Source of the DNA: Dentipellis sp. KUC8613
Taxonomy: Eukaryota > Basidiomycota > Agaricomycetes > Russulales > Hericiaceae
Reading direction: 5' to 3'
Assembly (NCBI GenBank): GCA_002286715.1
Contig: NSJX01000001.1
Location: forward strand, 1,853,805 to 1,917,804
DNA length: 64,000 nucleotides
The position numbers and the translations under genes were made by a program. The notes under the pieces were generated by a model. It had not been told where the DNA came from and ran no database searches. It was given only the letters and a program-made list of their open reading frames with translations. This document shows, one piece after another, positions 46,620 through 59,663 of this stretch; position 1 is the stretch's first letter; every line of letters begins with the position of its first letter.

Positions 46620-47559
46620 TGCCCTGCACCGAAAGACCTATATGCCAAAAGCTGTAGTTCAGATTCACAGTTCACGCCTGGAAGAGGCGCACCTTGAGGC
46701 TAGCTGTAGTTTGAAGTGGTGCTGCTGCTCGTCGATGCGCACGACGACAGTTGTTCGACGTTCCGCCGGCGGCTCAGTGCAGCCCTTGGGCCCTAACCCA
46801 AGTATATGGTTTCCTCCGTTCCTTCCCCGACGTGACCGAGCCATAAGTATATCGCCAGGATTACGCCAGACACTGGTATAGGCAACCAAGTAGCCTTCCG
46901 ATGAGACGAACTGTTGGCGTATGTGGAACAATTCTGAAAACGTCCCTTCAGCGGAGGAATTAATCACATATTTAGAACGCTTTCGTACATGAGCCTATGG
47001 GTACTCTACTACTACAGTATTGCCATTGCATTATTGCTATGCGAAGCAAAGACAGTTGAGTCTTTCGCTGTATAGTCAAACCCTCACTGCTAATTCTCGG
47101 TAAGTGGTCCGCCACAATTCTCGCGTTTGCCTGTGTTATTTTCGATCTCGTGCAGATATAATAAGTTGAACAGCCTATGCACTGTATAGCACCTTGGTCA
47201 TGATCGTTCATACATGTCCTCTGATTATGCATTTACGTATAGGTATGGACCGCATTGAGGACTAGCCGTATTATTTCTTGGACGACATAGATCCGTGCAG
47301 GATTACGTTGCAGTGCTCGACAACTCAGGCCGGAGCTAGTCTGCAGTCCTTGGGATAGCAGTACGGAGCAAGCAGGCTCGAGGTACTCGAGTACCGTCGA
47401 GAGTTGAGGCCATAGCCACGTCCAGTCCTCGCCTGGCTTGCAGCACCGAACAGTTCCCCGTTCGTGCGTCGAGGCTTGGCGATACCGCGATAAGGATCTA
47501 TCCAGGCCTGTTTCCTTGCAGAGAAAGGAGAAATTGAGCATATTGGATAGAAAGAACCC

Positions 47560-47580
47560 ACAACACTCTTGGAGTGTTGT
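47560..47580. repeat. Perfect 9-bp inverted repeat with 3-base loop
   Basis: ACAACACTC, loop TTG, GAGTGTTGT. It lies about 410 bp upstream of the ARF1 ATG. It could be an operator-like palindrome or a structural feature; nothing else identifies it. Confidence 0.6.
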
Positions 47581-47772
47581 TGCCTTGCAGTGATGGCATG
47601 AGGCAGAATTGAGGGTGCTTTAGTTGCCGCTTACATGCTATCTCCGGCTCGCGTGCCGCGCTCGGACACGTTGCCTTGCGGGGTGTGGCTCGAGCCTTGG
47701 CTGCTAGCTGTGGGCCTCAGCTGCGAAATATTGAAACGTGTCGACGGACACGTAGCAGACAAGAAATAATAT

Positions 47773-47810
47773 TAGAGGGCCAGAGAGGGAGAGAGAGGAG
47801 GAGGAGGAGC
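47773..47810 (+). repeat. Purine (GA/GGA) microsatellite
   Basis: GAGGGCCAGAGAGGGAGAGA followed by GAGGAGGAGGAGGAGCA, almost pure purine on the + strand, about 190 bp upstream of ARF1. Such tracts often lie in open promoter chromatin. Confidence 0.7.
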
Positions 47811-47991
47811 ACAGCCAAGGTGGGCGGGGTTGGGGGGAATGGTGCGGAGTTTGAAAGGGAGGACGCTTACGGCTTTCCACGCAACCAGCTAAAGGCTCGA
47901 GTCGACATCTTCCAGCTTACACCCTCCACCCGCCCTCCAGCGCCGGTATCCTCCTCCCGCCTTTTCCTGTCTCTAGTACTTCTCTTTAGCC

Positions 47992-48840
<849 letters not shown>

Positions 48841-49229
48841 AGGGGCGGTGCCGTCTTCGTTGCGGGTCCTTGCTTAGTGTCATGCACGTCTCATGATCCT
48901 TGACGATATCGAAAACGTACCCCTTACCGACATTTGTTATTTCTTCTCCGTTAACGTCTCCCCCACTATTCCCAATCCCGCTGTCCTCGTTGTCACCTCT
49001 TCCTCTCCTGCTGGCCATTCTTGTCGTATCGCGGAGCCTATACTTCCTGACCACGGTTTAAATATTTTCATGTAAATTTGCACCTCGCGCGTGCCTTCCC
49101 TCATGAATTACTCGTTCTCTTAGACCTTGTGGAATGGATCCGCGGTTGGGTTTGCCAGTGTTTCCTTGTCCGCGTGCGGGGTATCAGTGCTACAACAAAA
49201 TTCGAACGATATTGGTACACGGCGCCTGG
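48841..49229. other. Convergent intergenic region, ARF1 / SEC15
   Basis: 389 bp holding the 3' flanks of two convergent genes. C/T-rich near 48940-49020, TTTAAATATT near 49057 suits a transcript end. No gene seen. Confidence 0.5.
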
Positions 49230-52200
49230 TCATCTGCTCTCCCCGGGGAACAGGCGGCCCACCGCCTCCGCCTCCTTCCGCCGCTTCTCCCCCTTCTCGC
49301 GCGACGGCGAATCCCTGCACGAGCCGCCGTACTTGGCGAGTTTCTCCAGGAGCGCCTGCAGGCGTTTCGGCTTGACATTGCTGTATGAGGCTTGGCGGAC
49401 CGCCGGGATGAGGTACTCGGATACGGTATCGGACAGGACGACGGAGGTTGTCTGGATGGGGACGAGGACGGGCTCCGCATGAGAACGCGCGGCAGATAGA
49501 ATCTGTCTGGGCATCGGCTTACCGAACGCAGCTCGCTGAAGACGGCGGTGAGGTGCCCGCGGCCGCTGGTCTTGAACTGCTCCTCGAGGAAGTCGACGTC
49601 GATGAGGATGTTCGAGATCGCGTTGTCGTTCATCATCGGCACGTTCCTGTCCGTGAGGAAGTTCTGCGGCCCGTCGTCGCGATCGTCAGCCAACGTCATC
49701 CATGCAGGCTGTGAAACGGACAGGAACCAACGCACCATGAGACACTGCGAGATGTACGCGACCGCGCCGCGGTACGCCTCGTCCTTGTACGTCTCCTTGA
49801 TGACGAGCGAGTCGACCACGGTCGTGAGCCAGTTCACCAGCTCGTAGAGGTACATGCTCGGCTCAGCCTCGCGCGTCTTGGCCGTCCAGTCGTACTCGGA
49901 CAGCTCGAAGAAGTCGTCCAGCTTCGACGTGATGAGCTCGTTGATGCGCGCGAGCGCGCGCGTCAGCGTCGCCCCGAACGACGTCGCCGCCGTCAGCCGG
50001 ATCGTGCCGCCGCGCTGCGTCGACCTGTTGGGCGTCTGCAGTCAGTAATCGGTTCTTTGGGCAGATGGCCGGATATGGGAGGTAGGGTGGGATGGGAAAT
50101 GGGCGTACCGCAGACTGGTGAGCGAGCGCTCGAGCTCGGAGCAGGCGACCTCGAAGTGCTCTAGGTTCGTGACGATCTGCGCCACCTGCGTCAGCGTGGA
50201 CGTCTTTGCGAGCCGCTGCCCGATGCTCTCGCTGACGTGGTTCGAGAGGATCGCGTCGAGGGACTGCGTGTGCGTGTGCGTGTGTTAGCGAGGGTGACTG
50301 GGATTGGTGGCGCAACCTCGGGGCGTACCTTGCTGAGAAGCTCGTCGACGTTTCGGTGGTGCTGCGATACGCCCTCGATGAATTGGTAGAACCGTTGGAC
50401 GAAACTTCGGATCTGCGAGGGCCAGTTCAGTCGGGGCCAGTTGGGTGGTAAAGAGGAAGTACACACGTCCTGGCTGCAGAGATAGAAGCTCTGCGACCAT
50501 GGGAAGTTGAGCGGTAGTGGTGCCCTGGGCGATAGTGAGGAACTAGACTTCTGAATATATTGGATGGCTTACTTGGCGAGCTCTTCTTGTTCGGCTTTGT
50601 TCAGCCAGACAACCTTGAGCACGCCTTCCTTTTCCGCAGCGCTATCCACGTGCATCGCAATGTGGTCGTCTTGCAGGATGATCTTCGTAGCGCGTTGAGC
50701 ATATGTACGAGTAAAATGTAAGGATCGATTACCTCCATGAACCTCTTGCTGAACTGCCTTTCAAGAAGGAGCGCATATTTCTCGAAGAGCAGCAAGATGA
50801 ATGTATGCATTGTCTGCGTAGAATATGCATATGACTGGGAATTAAGGGTCAGCAGTGCGTATACTTTCAGTGACAAATTCGAAACCCACCTCAAGAGTCA
50901 TGATGAAAGCCATGAGATTCTCCTTCACCCTGAGGTAGCCCTCCGGGTCAGATTCATTCTTGAGCGCGTACTCGACGGCACTTGTCAGGCGAGCGACGAG
51001 GGCCTCCCAGAGCTCTTCTATTTCTCGTTCTGACCTGAATGATGCTGTTGTGTTCAGTACATGCGCTTCGATGATGAAGAAACCGGTGATTTCTTCAGTT
51101 ATTGCTGGTAGTGATGCTAATGAGAGGGGGACCGGAAGAATGAGGTCTGATTGAGCCTGTTGTATGCGTATAAGAATGGGTAATTCTGCTTTTCAAATAG
51201 AGTGAGACATACCTTTCGGTCTGCTTGGTAGGACTTCCGGAGTTCGTCAAGCGAATCGAGGGTGGTGTAGATGTGGATGCTTTGGTACAATGGTTTGAAA
51301 TCGACCTTCAGATTCTCGTTCTCGAGAACGTTGTCTGCAACAGTCATTAGGAACGTTAGAAGAGAACTAAGAACGACAGCCGTACATTCGGTCTTCTCGT
51401 ACGTGACGGTCTCAACTGCGCTGCCTACGCGGCTCAGCCGGAGCATTGGGTCTTTCTCGCGTCGGGCCCTCCACCGCTTCGTGCGGTACTCCATGGCTTC
51501 GAGCGCAAGCTTCCCAACTTGCCCTGTGATATTCCGGATCTCAAGCAACCACTGCTTCGTGGAAGCGGTCACTGCATCCTTTATTTGCCCTCGCAACGAC
51601 GGCAGGGATGTAAGCAGATGCTGGAATAAGGGTGTCTGAGACAAGGATGTCGGGGGCATGCTTTGAATGTCCTCCAGCGACTACAACAGGCCGATGCATT
51701 CATAAGATATAGATAACATGTGCGCAGCAAAGTAGGACGGACCCTCAGCGCGCTCCAGTACTTGCCTTCCTTCACCATCTCGCCGACCCTGTCCACCACA
51801 TCCAACACCCGAAGGGATGCCTGCAGGTTGTCGATAGCTTCGTCCAGGTTGGCAGCCGTCTTCTTGGACTGCAGCAGCGCGCGCTTCTTCTCCGCGAGCC
51901 CACGCCCCACCTGCGAGACGCTTGCGTCGAGGCTGGTGATCTTGTCGCGCAGGTTGTTTGTGTACGATTTCACGGTGAAGAGTGTCGAGACCGAAGAGAT
52001 GAAGTCCTGGTAGTTGTCGCCGCATATAGTCTCGATCTCGGCGTCCTTGGACTCGATGAGGGATTGGAGGGTGCGGAGGTAGGCATCTTGCTGGCGGTTG
52101 GTGTGAATTTGCTTGATGATGGGTCCGAGCTGTTCGAGATTCTCGGATGAAGAAGACTGGTCAAGAAGATGGATCTGCTGAAGCTGCTGGTCGATGTTCT

Positions 52201-52234
52201 CCTGTGTGAATTGGGGGCGTCTCCTAGGAGGCAT
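49230..52234 (-). CDS. SEC15: Exocyst subunit Sec15
   Basis: Sec15 links the exocyst to the Rab Sec4 on secretory vesicles, serving polarised growth at hyphal tips. ATG 52234 gives MPPRRRPQFTQENIDQQLQQ. Conserved blocks follow: LRTLQSLIESKDAEIETICG, NYQDFISSVSTLFTVKSYTN, NLRDKITSLDASVSQVGRGL, YWSALRSLEDIQSMP, FKPLYQSIHIYTTLDSLDEL, QTMHTFILLLFEKYALLLER, PLPLNFPWSQSFYLCSQD, MYLYELVNWLTTVVDSLVI and MNDNAISNILIDVDFLEEQF. The C-terminus ends VKPKRLQALLEKLAKYGGS and a basic tail. About nine introns; one acceptor tract near 50265-50287 holds a CACACG-type repeat. It diverges from NUP188 over 249 bp. Confident. Confidence 0.92.
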
Positions 52235-52483
52235 AGCGAACAGATACAACCGCCGACCGCAAGCACACAGATATCAAGAGACAGTCAATGCAGATCCTGC
52301 TGGCCGTCCAGTAGAAGCCGTCTGAGGCGGTAGTTGTCGTTACCAACGACGGGGTTGCGCGCTGTGCGATGATGAAGGCGGTCACGGCGGTGGCGGGCGA
52401 GTTTGGCTTGACGCGTCGGGCAAAAGCAGTCGAACGCGTGCCACACGCGCTCAGCCGTGTTCACCGTCCCTCCATCCTCGATA
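52235..52483. promoter_or_regulatory. Compact divergent promoter, SEC15 / NUP188
   Basis: Only 249 bp separate the two start codons. The middle is GC-rich (GGCGGTGGCGGGCG near 52397). No TATA box. Such spacing implies shared upstream sequence. Confidence 0.55.
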
Positions 52484-55400
52484 ATGCCCTCTGATGACCC
52501 CGTAGACGACTCTTCAAAGCCCAGGATACTCATTGAAGTGTGCGTGATCCAGCACTGGTGGATGCAGGGATACTGACATCTGGTTGTTTCAGAACCTATT
52601 ACGGGCTTCATTCGCTTCTCGCGGGGTACGAGACGGCTCATGGGCCAGAGCATGCGCAAGAACTCCTGGAGCCGCGCCGCCCGATCTTCAAAAACATTCA
52701 ACAACCATTCGGAGAACCGTCTGCCGAGTCTCGGAAGATGGTCGAAAGCGGCAAGGTTGTCCTGCGAGACGGCACAGCGCTCATCGTCGAGCCGGAGCAC
52801 AAACCGCTGGTCTTCGGTATCAGCGCCAAGTTCAAGATCGACGAGGTCGAGGCACTCACCCTCTTTCGGTCATTTCTCTTCAATGAGTCTTTGCCGGAGG
52901 AGGTTCAGAAAGCATCAGGAGACGCGTTCGTGCAGCAAGTCATCGAAGTCTTCACGCCTTTCTACTACTCCGAACTACGATGCGTCGCACGCGTCGTAGC
53001 TCTCCTTTTCCGCGCCTATGACGACGACAAGGTCTGGTTTCACGAAGCCGCGCTCAGCATCATCCCCGACGTCGCTCCAGCAGGTGAAACTTACGCCCGC
53101 AATGTGATCACCGCTTACCTCGACAAGACGCGCTCCCCCTTACCCGAGGACATATCCAGGGACCCCAAGCTCACTGCCAAATGGACGAAGGAGAACCTGA
53201 AGGACCAGCTCGCTCTCCTCGAGCTACTTTTCTGGGCAATGTGGAACTACGTGCCGCGCACAGGGCCGATGGTCGTGAGCATATACGAGGCAGGGTACAA
53301 CACGAACCTTGGTTCCGACCAACAGACCGGTGCCCTCATCCTTGATGAGGAAAGCTCACGCCTGCAGCAAGATTGCGCTGCCGTATGGATCCTCATCATG
53401 ATCGAAGTTCTCGAGCTCGAGAACTTCAATGAACAGGGCGACATCGAAATTTCCGAGAACCCGAAGTCGAAGGACACCTACACCGCATCTCCGCAATCTG
53501 TTCGCCGAATCCACGAACTGGTCACTTCGCATGGAGATGGCCACTTCGCTCCTATCTACCTTGCTTGGGCTCTCGTCCTCTCCCATGTGGAGGGGGCGGC
53601 CTCACGGCTTGATCAATGCCCTTCCTCCTATCAGGCACTTTTCAAGTACCTTGACTCAGAATCATCACGTCCTTATTCTAAAGAACGAAAGCATGTCAGT
53701 GAGGCCATGCTTCAACGGTGTTTGGATCCCGTTGTAGGACTGTTCAGCCTGTTGCTGTCACTATTGACAGCTACGCCTCTCTTTGTAACATCAATAGCGT
53801 GGAAGACTGGTTCCGACGTCTCAGAACCTAATGCAGTGGCGTTCCGCTCTGTGGTAAAAGGTCGTGCATCTTGACACCGTCCATTATCTTACATCACGAC
53901 TGACTCGTTCATTACAGGCCTGTTGATTGCACTGTCGCAAAGAGTACCTGTCGAGCTCGTTCCCGACTATGACACTCTCGTCGAAGTATGGGTTTCCCTC
54001 TTTGGCCGGAGTGAAAGCCAGACGGTCCTTGGGCTGTGTCAGCAATTCTGGGAGTACGACTTCCAGGTCAGCTCGGGTCGACGGGCCATCCTTGACGTCG
54101 CCCGTGTACGTTTTCCAGTCCAGTTTAGGCCTCTCATCCGGCTACTCCGCGCACTCAGCGGCACCGGCTTCATGAACACCGACCCATTGAGCGACGTCGA
54201 CCACAATCGACAGCTTGATCCTCAGGTAGCCGAAGGACAGCGGATATGTGTGGGATACGTGTCGTATTTCTTCGACCAGCTGTCAACTTTCACACAAGTC
54301 ATTCCCGTGTCTGCTTGCAGCGGTGCACATGCCCTCTACGAGAAGGTTCCGGAGCGCTATGGGACGTCCTCTGCTTCGATGGGTCTAACGTATGTCAACG
54401 TACGCCCGATCAAACTGCCCGGCGGCTCTATCCTGCCTCCCAAATCGACAGGGCGTCTCCTTAGTCAAGATGGTGAAGAATGCATCATTGTGGCCTGGCA
54501 ACATGTACACTCCGGTTGGAAACTCCTGGGCGAGGTCTTGCTGCACTACGTCAAAAGCCGACATCTAGTCCCCAGTAGCACCATGCCTTCGGTATACGCT
54601 TCCGCGAATTATAGGCGTATCAGCCCTTTGCAACCAGTCACGCTTCAGCTAGCGGATATTGGCATCGAGAGCGGTCAGGATGGCGACACGGCGATGGTGG
54701 CTGATGCTTTGGACCTTCTGCGTTGCGTTGTCATCGACAAAGACGGTCAGGCCATTGAAGTCCTGGACTCTATCGAAGGAGAGGCGGGGGATGCAGATAT
54801 GGCAATAGATGGGTCCTTCAACGTTGTTCAGCTGACAATGCTGATCCTGGAGGACGCCTTGTCGAGCGTCAAACGCTCATCCCCTCAAACACAGCTCATC
54901 ACATCCGCGATGAGCTTACTCTCCTCTATGCTCACAATCCCCAAACACGCAGTCCGGGTCTGGCTATTCCTCCGCTCTTCCTCCGTCCTGTTCAATGCCA
55001 GCAGAACATCCGCAAGTACGTCCACAGTGCTGGCCAACGAACGCAACACGGGGTCCTACGCAGTTACATGGGCGCTGTTGGACCTTGTCCAGAAGTTGTT
55101 CACCGAAGCCTCGACCTCATTGCTATCAATAACCTCGAGTAAAGCCCGTTTGCAAGAGGTCAAGGAGGAGGTGCTGCTCCGTGCACTGCGTTTCGTCCAC
55201 TCAGAGATCTGGATGGAGCACATGGGGTGGAAGTATGCCCAGCTGAGCCACCGGTTCGAGGTCAGCAGGATGATGTCGACGCTGTATGGCACTATCCTGG
55301 AGCATGCCCCACCAACAGGCGACGGACCATTATCAGCGATCAGCCAGGCCGTGTTCGAGGCACTCGTGACCAAGGCTACGACGTCGAGCATCGGCCCACT

Positions 55401-58400
55401 CTTGACATCCGTCACGACCTCGGGATCTGTTCTTCGCCGCATTCAAGCATCGCGCCAGTTCAATGATCTCAAGGGCTTGTACTTCGCGCTGAGATCACAC
55501 CTTCACGTCATCCGCTTGTGCTTGACGTATAAGCAGAGGCTATATGCGTCGGCAGGTCAGTGCTTACTGGAGCAGGCGCTTTGCGCGAGAAATGGGGGTT
55601 TTGGCACCTCATTTTCGGCTTCACGGTCGCAGGGCGATCCATTGGATGCGTTGGCCGGTCTTGTCCACCATCGTCATAGAGACCCGCTCGTCTCTTTGGA
55701 GGCGGTCCGCGTTCTGCATGCACTGTGCTCTTCATTGTCATCATCTCAGCCTTCTCCACCGACAATCGTCGGTCACCTCTCTGATCCTGAAGCAATTGTC
55801 GCGTCCTTCGTCAAAATTGCAAGCCACCCGTATCAGGACCTGAGCGTGCGTCTAGCGGTATGGCGCTTCATGACGTTAGCGGTGGAGAAAGAGCCGGCAC
55901 TGGGCAACTTGTTTATAACAGGGCATTTCCGCGTCTCTCATATTGGCCTGCTGGACAAGACCACCGCGGATCCGAAGACGGAGGCGGAGAAGGATGCTCA
56001 AACGAGTGCTCTGCAGGCTGCACGGCAGATGCTTGAGACATGGGAAGCGTATTGGCACGCCAATCCCGTGCTCCTTGCCACCTTCCTGGGCTTTCTTGTC
56101 GCGACTTGGCGACACGGTTTGGAGCACAAAGCCCAAATCTCACCCGTCCGCGACGACGCGGATTTCTGGAAGAGGATTGCGGAGATCGTGCAGCAGGATC
56201 TGCCGCCAGTACCGGACTACCGAAGCACGGGGATGGCCGAGGTAGACGGCGTCGAGCGTTCTTCCTTCCACGAAAGTGTCTCCATGCATGCGAACCATAT
56301 CCTGGTCAAAGCCCACGCCGTCCGCTTGATCGCCATGGACATCGAAATGCATCCAGCGTTTGAAGGCGCGCAGAGCAAAAAGAAGCCCGCAAGCTATACG
56401 TCCATCGAACAGATTTTCAAGTCTCAAGACGAACTCAATGACCACATCAACGATGCCATCTCAAATTCGTACGATCCAACATTGTACGACGAATTCTCGG
56501 AGAGGGTCAAAGAGAAGATGCCCACTCTAGCGCTGCCGCAATTGGATTCCAGGGATCTCCCTGCTGAGCGCGAGCTTGGAGACACCTTTGCCTTCGATGC
56601 TTCCCTGCTGCAGCTGCGAGTCGAACCGTTCGCGACGGATGCCGATTCGACACTGGCGGCAGACACCATGCACAATCTCTATTCCATAAATTTGAACCTG
56701 TCGCTCGCACATGTTCAAATGGAACTGGGTGAGTCGTGGCAGTTCTTGCTGTCGAAGGTGGCGCCATTCCTCCAGGGCAACGCGTCCTTCCGCCCCATCA
56801 TTCTTTCGCTCGCTTCAACAATATCGGATACGATCGCTGCCGAAAGACGACCGGGAGACCTCATGTCTGCGATCCATGGGGTTGCATTATCGGTGCTGCT
56901 GGCGTGCTTGGAACTTGCTTGGTTCTCGAGCACTGACTCGGAAGCCGAGATCAAGTCCTTCATATCGTTGGTGGATAACGTGCACAAGATTATCCTGAGC
57001 GAGGCGCAGCCGCCCCTGCGGTCCATCCGCAGCTCGTCTTCCACGCCCGTCCACCAAACCCTCCTCCAGATCATCTACTTCTGCTCGCGGCATGCGCGGA
57101 ACCTGGCAGTCCGCCCGAAGACTCTGGATGCGGATCGCCGGCTGACGATCTCGGCCATGGTAGACGCGACGCTGGTGTTTGTCATCGAAGCTCTGCGCTT
57201 CGTGTTCGATGCTGCGCGTAGCCGTCTCGACGTCGACCTGGACCTCGACATGAAGCTTCTGGTCGCCGTGTTCGAGCAGTGCACTCGGACCGACATCAAC
57301 CCGTCAACGACTTTATGGCTCACAAAATGCCAAGAGTCGGATGTCCTGCGCTCGAGTCTCGATTTGTTCGCGCAGACGGACTTGACTGGCCTGTCGACGT
57401 TGCCTCTTGTCCGGACACGAAAACAGCCCTTGTACGCGCCCCATATCCTCACATTCCACGTTGCGTTCGCAAGTCTTTCGACGCCTGCCGAGAGGCTGGC
57501 CAGTGATGGTGTTCTTATCGCCTATAGTAACAACAGCATTAGTTCCGCCATCAGCTCTGGGGCGGTCGAGGTGACAACACCAGAGCTTCCGGGCGACAGG
57601 AATCCAGCTCATGTGGCTTACTGCGTGATGCTCTCGGTCGTGGCAGGTGTCCTGACAGCACTCGGGTCACAGAACCACTTCTTCGATGCAGAGGCGAGCG
57701 GCTTCGTTCAGCTGTATGGCAATCAAATATCTCGCGCGTTGTCTTGGACGGTCGGCGACCCCCTTTCCATGGCCTTCGTTGAGGAAATGGAACGGGTAGT
57801 CGGCCTGTTCTATGCCATCGCTTCCACAGCACCCTCCGTGTCAAACAGGAACCCTGCGACCGAGAAGATCCTGACCGCCTTCAGCTCGAACGTCCTCCTT
57901 CTCCTGCAACAGCTCAACTACGCGCTCACACACCCGAACCACCTCGCGAGCCTCATCGAACCTGTGACCGTCGAGGAGCGCACGGCGCTGGAGAAGGACA
58001 GCCAGGACACGTCCGACCGCGCACTGGCGGACGTAGTCGATCCCGTCCGCAAGCCGTTCCTGGCGCAGCTGATGCACAGACTGTTCGGGCTCACGGGCAA
58101 CATCGTGTGCACGCTCATCGCTGCGAGCGGCGCGGACGCGGTGCTGCGCGGCGAGACGGAGGATCTACCCAGCCGTGTCGCGCTCGTCGTACCTGTAAGT
58201 CCCGCATAATCTCCCCCCCTCGATATTTTGACTGAATATAATGTAATATAGCATTCTAAGGTCGTTCCAGGCGAACCAGCGTCCCTCGGCACGCTGCTCG
58301 AGCTGGCCAACTGCACCCTCGACGTCCTCAGCCGGCTCGCCTCGCGGCCCGCAGGACAAGCGCTCACGCCGAGCGCCCCGCTCACCCGCGCGTCCGAGCG

Positions 58401-58857
58401 CCCGCTCGACGTGCGCGAGGCGGCGCGCACGCTGCGGCGCACGCTCGAGGCGGTGCTGTTCTACGCGACGACGCAGCTCGGCGCGTGGCTCGCGAAGCCG
58501 GAGATCGCAGACGCGCGCAGCGAGAGCGCGGCGGGCGCGGGCGCGGGCGATGCGGAGATGGAGGACGCGTCGGACGCGGCGTGGGAGGGCGGCGCGTCGG
58601 CGGGCGGGATGGGCATGGGGCTGAGCCTGAGCCCGCGCGAGCGCGCGATGCGGCGCCAGTCGGTGACGCTGTCGGAGCGGCTGAGGCGGGGCATGTCGGG
58701 CGAGATGGCGGGGGAGCTGAAGGCGCTGCTGGAGAAGGCGCGGGGTGTGTTGGAGAAGAGTGTCGGTGCGGGCGCAGCAACGGGGGGTGGGAAGGATGTG
58801 GATGTGACGCGGGTGCTGGTGAATTTTTTGAATGAGCGGGTCGTGGGGAGCACGTAG
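52484..58857 (+). CDS. NUP188: Nucleoporin Nup188 (inner-ring scaffold)
   Basis: Large alpha-solenoid of the nuclear-pore inner ring. Introns 52540-52592, 53861-53917 and 58195-58251 give an exact frame of 2,068 residues starting MPSDDPVDDSSKPRILIEV. N-terminal solenoid blocks include HSLLAGYETAHGPEHAQELL and DQLALLELLFWAMWNYVP. Around 54400-54560 is an SH3-like insert (VRPIKLPGGSILPPKSTGRL, then VAWQHVHSGWKLLGEVLLHY), which Nup188 has and Nup192 lacks. The rest is helical repeat to the C-terminus, with an Ala/Gly-rich acidic linker near 58510-58620. It is longer than yeast Nup188 (about 1,655). Nup192 is the alternative, but the SH3-like segment favours Nup188. One exon alone spans 4,277 nt. 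Confidence 0.87.
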
Positions 58858-59663
58858 GCGTGGTTGTGTGGGTGGTTGTGTGCGCGTGTGGGCGCTTGTG
58901 TCTGTGACGACGTGAAAATGTGTATAAAGTACGAGTATTGTATCTCAAGTTCTGCTTTTGGTTTTTCTTTTTTTTCTGGAAGGATACGTCGAGGGTGTGC
59001 CATCTACTAGCTAGTCCTAACGAGACTACTTATCGGGAGATTTTTCATGCTAGCGATGCGCCAGGTACCGAGACTCAGGGCTACCTTCACTCAGGCGAGA
59101 CAGGATTCTACATGCTGCATATACTTCGGCGCGCATAGAGTACTCGCAGGTTCACACTGCTCCCGTGCAGGCGTGTCGCGACAAGAATATACAAGAAATT
59201 CGAAGAAAATACGAAATAAAAAAAATATCACACTAAGATCGAAGGCGAAGGTCGAAGAGGAAGGTTGAGGAGTGTTCAGAGCAGCGAAGGGAAGTAAGGG
59301 GGGCATTCGAAGGCGGAGAATATTTACGGATGATCTGCGTAGGCGGGTGGTCTATGTACACTATAGCAAGTACTAGTACTATATCGTGCCTATTCCACTA
59401 AATGTTACCATGCATATGTACGTACTCGTACTCGAGCTCTAGTAAGGACAAGGACAAAGGCAGAACCACATACACCTCGCACCCGCCGAGCCAGCGCTGA
59501 CACAAAATGCACAAATGCCAAAAAGTCGGATTGTACGAACCGAAGCGAACCGGAACCCTAGGTCTGCACGACAAGAAAGAGGAGAAAGTTCAGAGAAAAG
59601 TGTCTGGAGGTCTACAACAAAAGCACAGGGACCCGATGCCCCGATGGGTCGGGGCGCGCGCGC
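58858..59663. other. Convergent intergenic region, NUP188 / Ser-rich membrane protein
   Basis: AT-rich blocks (58960-58980 T-run; 59190-59235 A-rich) mark probable transcript ends. No conserved frame seen in this 806 bp. Confidence 0.45.

Larger units (their letters stand above)
46620..47991. promoter_or_regulatory. 1.37 kb divergent intergenic region, CFT2 / ARF1
   Basis: No conserved coding sequence. Frames at 46665-46967 and 47233-47541 (minus) are open but show no family features. The 200 bases before ARF1 are C/T-rich. Contains a perfect hairpin at 47560-47580 and a purine repeat at 47773-47810, listed separately. Confidence 0.45.

Noticed and set aside
46665..46967. 100-codon minus-strand frame upstream of CFT2
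   Set aside because: CFT2 already has a good start at 46619 and this frame shows no conserved block.
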